Assembly (NCBI GenBank): GCA_002714125.1
Contig: PAWP01000022.1
Coordinates: 16,525-21,882 of the forward strand
Length of the DNA: 5,358 nucleotides
Direction of reading: 5' to 3'
Source of the DNA: Gammaproteobacteria bacterium
GTDB lineage: Bacteria > Pseudomonadota > Gammaproteobacteria > Pseudomonadales > Azotimanducaceae_A
A program made the translations under genes and the position numbers. This document shows, in pieces, positions 1 through 5,358 of this stretch. Each line of letters begins with the position of its first letter. Position 1 is the stretch's first letter. The notes under the pieces are model-generated. The model was not told the origin of the DNA. It did not search any database and worked only from the letters and a program-made list of their open reading frames with translations.

Positions 1-951
1 GTGGTGCTGTTCACCCAGCTCATCAACATGATGATCAATCCAGTGGTGATGCTCAGCGAGCAGTTCAATCAGCTGTTTCGCTCAATGGCATCCGGTGAAC
101 GCATTTTCCAAGCGCTCGACTGGGAGGAACGGGTCAAGGAGCCGGAGTACCCCGCGCGTCTGCCCGAACGTATCCGGGGCGATATAGAGTTCCGCAACGT
201 CACCTTTGGCTATTACGAAGACGAACATGTACTACAGAATGTGTCTGTCTCTATTGAGGGCGGTAGGAAGCTTGCCATTGTTGGCCCGACCGGGTCGGGC
301 AAAAGTACACTGATTCGTCTGTTGGCGCGTTTCTATGACATCGATGACGGGATGATTTTTCTGGACGACATTGATGTCAATCAGATCCGTACGGCCGATC
401 TGAGATCAAGGGTTGGCGTAGTCATGCAGGACTTCCATATCTTTTCCGGCACGGTGCTCGACAACATCAGGCTGAACAACCCCGACGTGTCGCGCAAAGC
501 GGCGATTGCGGCTGCGCGTCGGGTCCACGCGCATGTCTTCATTGAACAGCTTGCTGATGGGTACGAGACCTATCTTTCTGAACGTGGCCAGAACCTATCG
601 CAGGGCCAACGTCAGTTGCTCGCCTTTGCCCGAGTGCTCGCAGCCGACCCTGAAATACTCATCCTTGATGAAGCCACTGCGAACATCGATACGGCCACGG
701 AGTTGCTTATCCAGGAAGCGCTGCACGTGCTTATGGCCAATCGTACCTCTATTGTTATTGCCCATAGACTTGCCACCATTCAGGACTGTGATCACGTCTT
801 GGTGCTACATCACGGAGAGGTACGTGAGTACGGCACACACGATGAGCTGCTTGCTCAGAATGGCATCTATTACACGCTGCACGAACTTCAGTTTCAGGAC
901 AGCCGAGCCTTGGAAGCGCTGCTGGAGGGTGGAGATGAACCGCTGCCCTGA
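1..951 (+). CDS. ABC exporter, permease/ATPase fusion, C-terminal part (5' truncated)
   Basis: This is the C-terminal part of an exporter-type ABC transporter (MsbA/MdlB-like). It would act as a dimer in the inner membrane, using ATP to move lipids, peptides or drugs; the substrate cannot be told. Visible residues 1-40 are the end of the membrane domain (the family's pattern before a SxERIF segment). The ATPase domain starts near residue 61. Its motifs are complete: A-loop Tyr71, Walker A GPTGSGKST (95-103), Q-loop Gln143, signature LSQGQ (199-203, Gln in place of the usual Gly), Walker B ILILDE with Glu224, D-loop ANID (227-230) and H-loop His255. The ATPase is therefore predicted active. 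Such fusions usually have about 580-600 residues, so roughly half is missing to the left. The GTG at position 1 is most likely an internal valine, not a start. The stop is TGA at 949-951. Family is certain; subfamily and substrate are not. Confidence 0.95.
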   Translation: MVLFTQLINMMINPVVMLSEQFNQLFRSMASGERIFQALDWEERVKEPEYPARLPERIRGDIEFRNVTFGYYEDEHVLQNVSVSIEGGRKLAIVGPTGSGKSTLIRLLARFYDIDDGMIFLDDIDVNQIRTADLRSRVGVVMQDFHIFSGTVLDNIRLNNPDVSRKAAIAAARRVHAHVFIEQLADGYETYLSERGQNLSQGQRQLLAFARVLAADPEILILDEATANIDTATELLIQEALHVLMANRTSIVIAHRLATIQDCDHVLVLHHGEVREYGTHDELLAQNGIYYTLHELQFQDSRALEALLEGGDEPLP

Positions 952-1204
952 CGCGCGTTTTGGGGATCTGAGCCCGGCTCGCCCGCACTTCTGGGCTACG
1001 CATCACTTGGTTATCCAACATGCGGCTTTGGACCGGGTGCAGGGTGCGGCGCTTCCGCATGGACTCAAGCGAGTACCCGGTGGCGGCCTGCGGGTTGCTT
1101 CAGGGGTGCGCGTCAGGGAGCAGGTGCGCAGAAGGTGGCGAGCTGAGCGGCGCGGTTTTACGAATCACATCGAAACTACTTCGAGACATCTGGGACTCCG
1201 GTGA
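935..1204 (+). CDS. possible small overlapping ORF after the ABC gene (unrecognised)
   Basis: An 89-codon frame starts with ATG at 935, inside the last 17 bases of the ABC gene. GGAGG at 924-928 lies 6 bases upstream, which is a good Shine-Dalgarno layout for translational coupling. The predicted protein is rich in arginine and histidine and matches no family I recognise. It has no signal peptide, membrane segment or clear motif. Arg-rich compositions are typical of chance frames in GC-rich DNA, and the frame overlaps a more protein-like tail in another frame (1147-1245). It could be a real small gene, the start of a frameshifted gene, or chance. The start context is the only positive evidence. 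Confidence 0.22.
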   Translation: MNRCPDARFGDLSPARPHFWATHHLVIQHAALDRVQGAALPHGLKRVPGGGLRVASGVRVREQVRRRWRAERRGFTNHIETTSRHLGLR

Positions 1205-1248
1205 TCGAAGAGATTGTTGACGAACCAGACCAGCTACGATTCTGAGGA
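952..1248. other. intergenic segment between convergent genes, no confident gene
   Basis: This 297-base segment separates the ABC gene (+) from the oxidoreductase (-). Neither strand shows a recognised protein, tRNA or mobile-element end. Besides the doubtful 935-1204 frame, frame +1 is open from 1147 to the TGA at 1243-1245 and reads like a natural acidic protein C-terminus (ending IVDEPDQLRF), but it has no ATG and follows a stop at 1144. No stem-loop followed by a T-run that would serve as a terminator for either flanking gene was found. The segment may be a decayed gene. Confidence 0.5.
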
Positions 1249-2163
1249 TCAATTGAACGCAGACAACACTTCAGCATCGATCTGCTCGAAGTGCTCAGGC
1301 TTGGTCGGGACTGAGGAAAACATAATCTCCTGTGCACCGGCCTCTATGTACTGACCCAACTGATCGACGCAGTACTGCGCGTTCCCTGCAAGCATCCAGG
1401 GTCGGCCTTTGAGGGCCTGCTTGGCGGAAGATTCATCATCGGTCAGCCGCATCGGGATGAGCATGGTGCGCTTGATCTCGGCCGGGTCGCGGCCAATGTC
1501 CTCACAATGCTGCTCAAGCACTTTAATCTTGTGTCTAAAGATTTCGGGGCTGCCGGGGTTGTTAAAGTCAATATTGCAGATGTCGGCATATTTTGCGCAC
1601 GTTTTCAGCGTCCGGTTCTCACCGTTGCCGCCAACAAGTATGGGCAGGTGCGGGGATTGGGAACATGGTGGCGAGAATGGCGCCTCGGTGAGCTGGTAGT
1701 ACTTGCCAACGTAGCTGACCTTGGCGTCTCCCGCGTTAAACAATGCCTTGATGACATCAAGCGCCTCTTCGAGTCGATCGCAGCGCTCTTTGAGACCGGG
1801 GAAGTCCCAGCCGTAGGCTTCGTGCTCACCTTTGAACCACGCGGCGCCTATCCCGAGGATGTAGCGCCCGTTACTGATCTGATCAACCGTTGCTGCCATC
1901 TTTGCCAGCAGAGCAGGGTTTCGATACGTGTTGCCGGTGACGAGTAGGCCCAGTTTAACCCGCTGGGTTATTGCGGCCGCCGCGGTGATCAGAGACCAAC
2001 CTTCCATTGCCTCCCGGTGCTCGACCCCCGAACCCGGTGCGGGGACCAGAAAGTGATCTGACCACCAGAGGCTGTTCCAACTGCCGGCTTCGACCGCTTT
2101 GATCGTGGCCAGTGTGTCGTCCCAGGTGCAGAGGTAATTGACGAGTTGAGCGCCGAACTTCAT
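1249..2163 (-). CDS. LLM-class (luciferase-like) F420-type oxidoreductase
   Basis: This is a 304-residue TIM-barrel flavin/F420 oxidoreductase of the bacterial luciferase-like family, a full-length match to the group often annotated as LLM class F420-dependent (Rv1855c-like). Counting from the ATG, the markers are SDHF (35-38), a YRNPALLAK block leading to ATVD (80-94), GIGAAW (104-109), EHEAYG (113-118) followed by FP, and ILVGGNGE (175-182). Cytosolic; it would transfer hydride to or from, or oxygenate, an unknown small molecule using F420 or FMN. Cofactor choice cannot be read from the sequence and no F420 synthesis gene is in the window. The start is set at ATG 2163 rather than the adjacent in-frame GTG at 2166 because an AGAAGGA box lies 7 bases upstream of the ATG and only 4 from the GTG. 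It lies 41 bases after the crotonase stop on the same strand, so the two are probably co-transcribed and may act in one catabolic route. Confidence 0.93.
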   Translation of the reverse strand: MKFGAQLVNYLCTWDDTLATIKAVEAGSWNSLWWSDHFLVPAPGSGVEHREAMEGWSLITAAAAITQRVKLGLLVTGNTYRNPALLAKMAATVDQISNGRYILGIGAAWFKGEHEAYGWDFPGLKERCDRLEEALDVIKALFNAGDAKVSYVGKYYQLTEAPFSPPCSQSPHLPILVGGNGENRTLKTCAKYADICNIDFNNPGSPEIFRHKIKVLEQHCEDIGRDPAEIKRTMLIPMRLTDDESSAKQALKGRPWMLAGNAQYCVDQLGQYIEAGAQEIMFSSVPTKPEHFEQIDAEVLSAFN

Positions 2164-2170
2164 CACGTTG

Positions 2171-2177
2171 TCCTTCT
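2171..2177 (-). promoter_or_regulatory. Shine-Dalgarno site of the LLM oxidoreductase
   Basis: On the minus strand this reads AGAAGGA. It sits 7 bases before ATG (2163-2161) and 4 bases before an adjacent in-frame GTG (2166-2164). The spacing favours the ATG, making the protein one residue shorter than the longest reading. Confidence 0.7.
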
Positions 2178-2204
2178 TGTTATGACTTTGACGGTCTTCA
2201 ACTG

Positions 2205-3011
2205 TCAGCTGGCGTCTGCGAACTCCGGGGGTCGTTCCTCAAAGTTGGCCTTTACCGCTTCGACCTGGTTCGGCGAGCCGATCAGGCGGCCCTGCAGTTG
2301 AGCCTCCATTTTCACGCCGGTTGCAGCATCTGCGTGCCAACTGTTTTCAAACAGCTGTTTGCCCAGGCGGATAGCGTCCGGAGATTTGCTGGCGATGACG
2401 TCTGCCATTTCAAGCGCTGCATCGAGAGGATTCTCGTCAACCTTTGTAACCAGACCCAACTCTGAGGCCTCTGGCCCTTCGAAAATCCGCCCCGTAAACG
2501 TCAGTTCCTTTGCAATGTCGAGGCGCACTAGGTCGCGCAGCGTTTGCGTAATGCTGCAGTCGGGGATGATGCCCCATTTGATTTCCATCACCGAGAACTT
2601 GGCATCGGGAGCGACAACCCGGATGTCAGCACCCATCGCAATCTGGAAACCGCCGCCGTAGGCCACACCATGTACCGCGGCAATCACAGGTACTGGCACG
2701 TGTTTCCAGACCAGTGCAGGCCACTGCGCGCCGTTCTCCGGGCGGTTACTGGGCGGAGCATGGCGTTCAACACGTTCGGTTTTCTCTCCGGCCATACTGC
2801 GGAACCCGGAAAAATCGAGACCGGCACAGAAGCCGCGGCCGTTGCCTGACAACACCACTGCACGCACGGATTTATCATCGATTAAAGCCTCACCTGCCAA
2901 GCTGATGGCGTCGAACATCTGTGGTGAAAGTGCGTTGTATTTGTCCGGGCGGTTGAGGCGGACATCGGCGACGCCACGATCATTGACGTCGATAGTTACG
3001 AGATCGCTCAC
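2205..3011 (-). CDS. crotonase-fold enoyl-CoA hydratase/isomerase family protein
   Basis: This 268-residue protein has the usual length of the crotonase (enoyl-CoA hydratase/isomerase) superfamily, cytosolic enzymes that act on acyl-CoA thioesters through an oxyanion hole. The N-terminal RLNRPDKYNALS segment (18-29), CAGLD (62-66) and the GVAYGGG turn (115-121) form the CoA and oxyanion-hole framework. The active-site residues are informative. At the position of rat mitochondrial hydratase Glu144 there is Gln123. Glu143 matches hydratase Glu164, and Asp151 matches Asp204 of delta3,5-delta2,4-dienoyl-CoA isomerase. This argues against a standard hydratase and fits an isomerase-like activity. 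It starts with GTG at 3011-3009; AGGAA lies 5 bases upstream, and no in-frame ATG is better placed. A candidate promoter lies at 3044-3072. The LLM oxidoreductase follows 41 bases after the stop, suggesting a shared operon. Family is certain; the reaction is inferred. Confidence 0.94.
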   Translation of the reverse strand: MSDLVTIDVNDRGVADVRLNRPDKYNALSPQMFDAISLAGEALIDDKSVRAVVLSGNGRGFCAGLDFSGFRSMAGEKTERVERHAPPSNRPENGAQWPALVWKHVPVPVIAAVHGVAYGGGFQIAMGADIRVVAPDAKFSVMEIKWGIIPDCSITQTLRDLVRLDIAKELTFTGRIFEGPEASELGLVTKVDENPLDAALEMADVIASKSPDAIRLGKQLFENSWHADAATGVKMEAQLQGRLIGSPNQVEAVKANFEERPPEFADAS

Positions 3012-3016
3012 GATGG

Positions 3017-3021
3017 TTCCT
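3017..3021 (-). promoter_or_regulatory. Shine-Dalgarno site supporting the GTG start of the crotonase
   Basis: The minus strand reads AGGAA, with 5 bases between it and the GTG at 3011-3009. It decides for this non-ATG start, which also gives the normal MSDxV-like beginning and family length. Confidence 0.65.
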
Positions 3022-3043
3022 GCATTCGGGAAAACGGTTGCGG

Positions 3044-3072
3044 ACTACAGCATGTGGACCGCATTGGGTCAA
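3044..3072 (-). promoter_or_regulatory. candidate sigma-70 promoter for the crotonase-LLM pair
   Basis: On the minus strand the -35 box TTGACC (3072-3067, 5 of 6 to consensus) is followed by a 17-base spacer and the -10 box TGTAGT (3049-3044, 4 of 6). TGC directly before the -10 box gives an extended -10. Transcription would begin near 3037, leaving a leader of about 26 bases that carries the AGGAA ribosome site. It lies in the 82-base gap between the spermidine-synthase-like gene and the crotonase. Matches to weak consensus occur by chance, but spacing, extended -10 and location all agree. Confidence 0.5.
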
Positions 3073-3093
3073 TCAGCGTGTAGCAGCGATAGC

Positions 3094-3780
3094 CTAGGAC
3101 CGACGCGCGCGCCAAACGATGTGCCGCGCACCCTTGCGACCGTGGGCCCGCACACGATGTTCTTCTACGTCGAATCCTGCGTGGTTAAGGCGTTTACCGA
3201 ACGCCCGGTCGGGGCTCGAAGACCAGACCAGTAGAGCGCCACCCTCGCGTAGTGCTGCGTGGCTATGTGCAAGCCCTGCGATTGAATAAAGCCCCGCATT
3301 TGATTCATGGGTCAACGCTTCCGGACCATTGTCCACATCCAGCAGTATGGCATCATAAGATGCGGGCTCCTGCTTGATCAGAGCGCCTACATCAGCCACC
3401 TTTGGCTCAACCCGGTCATCCTGCAGAGGATGACCAGAGACCTCTCCCAGCCAGCGCTTGTTCCACGCTACTACTTCCGGCACCAATTCAGCAACGATGA
3501 GGCAGGCGTCCGGCTGCAGCTGATCAAGTGCTGCTCTGACGGTAAAGCCCATCCCAAGTCCGCCGATCAGTACGCGCGCGTTCGGCACTGAACGAAGCGG
3601 TGCACAACCCAGCGTCCCTAGCGCGTCTTCAGAGCTGTGCCTACGGCTGTTCATGAGTTCTGTACCACCTGCTACGCGGATCGTGAACTCATCGATCGGT
3701 CTGAGTGGTCGGCGCAGGAGTTGGAGTTCGCCGTTACCGTCTGGGACGGCGGCGGTGTCAAGGACCTCTGCACGAATCAT
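3094..3780 (-). CDS. spermidine-synthase-like SAM-fold protein
   Basis: This 228-residue protein has a Rossmann SAM-binding fold like spermidine synthase and related small methyltransferases. A short N-terminal beta region holds SRRHSSEDAL (45-54). The nucleotide-binding loop is LIGGLGMG (71-78), the acidic end of the next strand is VAEL (97-100), and YDAILLDVDNGPE (142-154) matches the motif IV region of aminopropyltransferases. It is shorter than true spermidine synthase (about 285 residues) and its loop has GGLGMG where SpeE-type enzymes have GGGDG, so the binding aspartate is absent. It is therefore more likely a methyltransferase or a divergent relative than a polyamine synthase. The ATG at 3780 is the only plausible start (an in-frame stop lies 15 bases upstream) though only a weak GAGCGG precedes it. 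It sits 120 bases after the amidohydrolase and 82 before the crotonase. Cytosolic; substrate unknown. Confidence 0.85.
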   Translation of the reverse strand: MIRAEVLDTAAVPDGNGELQLLRRPLRPIDEFTIRVAGGTELMNSRRHSSEDALGTLGCAPLRSVPNARVLIGGLGMGFTVRAALDQLQPDACLIVAELVPEVVAWNKRWLGEVSGHPLQDDRVEPKVADVGALIKQEPASYDAILLDVDNGPEALTHESNAGLYSIAGLAHSHAALREGGALLVWSSSPDRAFGKRLNHAGFDVEEHRVRAHGRKGARHIVWRARRS

Positions 3781-3850
3781 CCGCTCGGCCGGTCAGGATT
3801 GAAATGCGAGTGCTATAAGGTGGGCTCGCCGGGAAGAATGATCGCAGCTT

Positions 3851-3878
3851 GGTACGACCCGGAGGCTCGGGTCGCACC
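3851..3878 (-). other. strong RNA hairpin between amidohydrolase and spermidine-synthase-like gene
   Basis: Transcribed from the minus strand, the arms GGUGCGACCCG and CGGGUCGUACC pair over 11 positions, with one G-U wobble and a 6-base loop. On the plus strand the wobble becomes an A-C mismatch, so the structure fits the minus-strand transcript better. It lies 22 bases downstream of the amidohydrolase stop. No U-run follows, so it is not a classic intrinsic terminator; it may end transcription with Rho, stabilise a 3' end or separate expression of the two genes. Confidence 0.5.
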
Positions 3879-3900
3879 AGTATGCGGTCATCATTAGAGA

Positions 3901-5358
3901 TCAGCCGTTGTTGCGCAGCACCGCACCGGAACAAATGCCGGTATGCTCATCGTCACGCAGGATGATCTGACCATTGCACAGAGTGGCCTGGTAGCCGTGC
4001 GCTCGTTGCTGGAAGCGCGGGGCGCCCCCAGGGAAGTCGTGCACAATGTAAGGCTGCCGCTCGGCAAGTGTTTCCATGTCGATCACATTAACGTCAGCTC
4101 GCTTGCCAACTTCAAGCGTGCCACGGTCGTGTAAGCCAAGTACCCGTGCCGGCTCGGCTGCGATGCGTCGTACGGCTTCCTCCGCAGAGTACACGCCACT
4201 GTCCCGATGCCAGTGAGAGAGCACAAACGTTGACCAGCCGGAGTCAATCATCTGACTGACGTGGGCGCCGGCATCGCCCAGACCGGGCATAGCCCAGTCG
4301 GTGGTGATCATCTTTTCAAGATGCTCGAGATTCACATTGAACCCGCGGTTGTGAAAGAGCATTTGGCCATCAGATTCTAGAGTTAGTCGTAGCCAGGTCT
4401 CCACCGGGTGCTCGCCTGCGGATTCGGCGATGTCCGCGAGGCTTTCGCGACGACCGCCCGTGTAGTGTGGACGATCTTCAAGTCCCAGTGGATACGAACG
4501 GTGCGTACCTTTCTCAATCATCTCTGCGTGCGGTGAGTCTTTGACTTCCTGTACTAGCCGGTTGCGGAAGTCCGCATCTTGTATACGAGCCCAACGGGCG
4601 CCGAAGTCCAGCTTGCGCAGCTCGTTCCAAGCTTCTGTAGGCCAGAAGTTCCCGGTTGCGAGGCCACCTACGCCGCCACCTGAGCGCGGCACGGTCACAG
4701 CGGTAACGTCAACGCCGCGTGCGCGCATTTCACTGACGCGCTCATCGAGGCGGACGCCGTGTTCAGAAATGGCGCTGAAGAGCAGCCGTGCACTCTTGCC
4801 TTCTTCTTCGAGCAGGTCCATTTCGTTTTCGATGTCACCAAAGTGGGGCACCGTCTGCATGATGCCGCCTTCCGCACCTACAGCTTGGGCAATCGCCAGC
4901 ATCTCGTCGCGGCTTGCGAAGGTGCCAGGGATCGGGCGCCTGTCAGGCAAGGTATGGCCAGGATGGCGGTTTACCGAGAAGCCAACTGCACCTTCGCGCA
5001 CGGACTGTGCGGCGAGGGCTGCAATCTGCGCGATCTCATCCGGGGTAGCCTGCTCTTCGATGGCGCGTTCGCCCATGACATAGGTGCGCGTTGCGCTGTG
5101 CCCTACGAGCCCGCAGACATTGATCATCGGACCCAGGCGCTCTATCGAATCTAGATAGCCGCCGTAGGACTGCCAGTCCCAAGGCAGGCCAGTTAGGATT
5201 GCGTGCTTGGGAATGTCCTCTACGGTTTCCATCATGCCGGCCAGAAACTCTCTATCTTCCGGCCTGCATGGCGCAAAGGTCACACCGCAGTTACCCAGCA
5301 GCGCCGTCGACACACCGTGCCAGGACAAAGGGGTCATCGTAGGATCCCAGCCAATCTG
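3901..5358 (-). CDS. amidohydrolase, N-acyl-D-amino-acid deacylase type (5' truncated)
   Basis: This is the C-terminal ~485 residues of a metal-dependent amidohydrolase of the COG3653 type, usually about 550-590 residues long, so some 80-90 N-terminal residues, including the HxH metal motif, lie beyond the right edge. The frame is open to 5358; the ATG at 5337 is internal, being part of a conserved DPTMTPLSWHGV segment. Counting from that Met: GNCGVTFAP with metal-site Cys17, GHSATR (79-84), EGAVGFS (115-121), PGTFASRDE (137-145), GDAGAHV with Asp355, EPARVLGL (395-402), and a C-terminal HDFPGGAPRF (433-442) then DDEHTG (462-467). These match the family closely. Members hydrolyse N-acyl or carbamoyl bonds, but the central His motifs of true D-aminoacylases are not seen, so the substrate is open. 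It is the first visible gene of the minus-strand run. Stop TGA is at 3903-3901. Confidence 0.92.
   Translation of the reverse strand, partial: QIGWDPTMTPLSWHGVSTALLGNCGVTFAPCRPEDREFLAGMMETVEDIPKHAILTGLPWDWQSYGGYLDSIERLGPMINVCGLVGHSATRTYVMGERAIEEQATPDEIAQIAALAAQSVREGAVGFSVNRHPGHTLPDRRPIPGTFASRDEMLAIAQAVGAEGGIMQTVPHFGDIENEMDLLEEEGKSARLLFSAISEHGVRLDERVSEMRARGVDVTAVTVPRSGGGVGGLATGNFWPTEAWNELRKLDFGARWARIQDADFRNRLVQEVKDSPHAEMIEKGTHRSYPLGLEDRPHYTGGRRESLADIAESAGEHPVETWLRLTLESDGQMLFHNRGFNVNLEHLEKMITTDWAMPGLGDAGAHVSQMIDSGWSTFVLSHWHRDSGVYSAEEAVRRIAAEPARVLGLHDRGTLEVGKRADVNVIDMETLAERQPYIVHDFPGGAPRFQQRAHGYQATLCNGQIILRDDEHTGICSGAVLRNNG

Noticed and set aside
971..997. AGCCC/GGGCT inverted repeat after the ABC gene as a terminator
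   Set aside because: Only 5 pairs with a 17-base loop and no T-run.
755..1060. Minus-strand 101-codon ORF covering the end of the ABC gene and the intergenic segment
   Set aside because: Largely antisense to the ABC gene, Arg/Cys-rich, no family resemblance.
1170..1184. TCGAA/TTCGA inverted repeat
   Set aside because: A 5-pair stem is expected by chance and lies inside a possible coding tail.
1507..1947. Plus-strand 146-codon ORF
   Set aside because: Antisense to the LLM oxidoreductase, which has full-length family motifs.
3812..3817. TATAGC on the minus strand as a -10 box for the spermidine-synthase-like gene
   Set aside because: No acceptable -35 box at 16-18 bases upstream; the box alone is too weak.
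3637..3897. Plus-strand 86-codon ORF with several Cys pairs (GTG start) that looks zinc-binding
   Set aside because: More than half lies antisense to the conserved N-terminus of the spermidine-synthase-like gene, and the rest crosses the hairpin; no ribosome site seen and no recognisable family.
4541..5083. Plus-strand 180-codon ORF, Ser/Arg rich
   Set aside because: Shadow of the amidohydrolase, whose motifs are clearly in the minus frame; low-complexity composition is typical of an antisense frame.

Overview
The window is an ordinary-looking stretch of bacterial chromosome with moderately high GC (roughly mid-50s percent by eye, not computed). It holds the end of one plus-strand gene and a run of four minus-strand genes. 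The proteins look proteobacterial in style, perhaps an uncultured environmental gammaproteobacterium, but nothing here (no rRNA, no phylogenetic marker) fixes the taxon. One protein belongs to a family best known from F420-using actinobacteria, so an actinobacterial or other F420-producing lineage cannot be excluded.

Left part, 1-951 (+): the C-terminal part of an exporter-type ABC transporter (end of the membrane domain plus a complete ATPase domain). Its 5' end lies outside the window. From 952 to 1248 there is no confident gene. A short overlapping ORF with a good ribosome binding site (935-1204) and a protein-like tail in another frame (1147-1245) hint at a small or decayed downstream gene.

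Middle and right part, 1249-5358 (-), in transcription order: an amidohydrolase of the N-acyl-D-amino-acid deacylase type (3' part of the gene, open at the right edge), a small spermidine-synthase-like SAM-fold protein, a crotonase-fold enoyl-CoA hydratase/isomerase, and a luciferase-like (LLM, F420 type) oxidoreductase. Gaps are 120, 82 and 41 bases. The last two genes are the most convincing operon pair. A good candidate sigma-70 promoter with an extended -10 lies just upstream of the crotonase, and a strong RNA hairpin sits between the amidohydrolase and the spermidine-synthase-like gene. The minus-strand run may therefore be two or more transcription units.

A reasonable inference is that the crotonase and the LLM oxidoreductase, perhaps with the amidohydrolase, take part in catabolism of an unusual acyl-CoA or amide substrate. 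The substrate cannot be read from the sequence. I see no CRISPR array, tRNA, rRNA, insertion sequence, phage gene or defence system, and no clear undescribed system. The points worth a second look are non-canonical active sites in three of the enzymes, the hairpin, the internal promoter and the unexplained 935-1248 segment.
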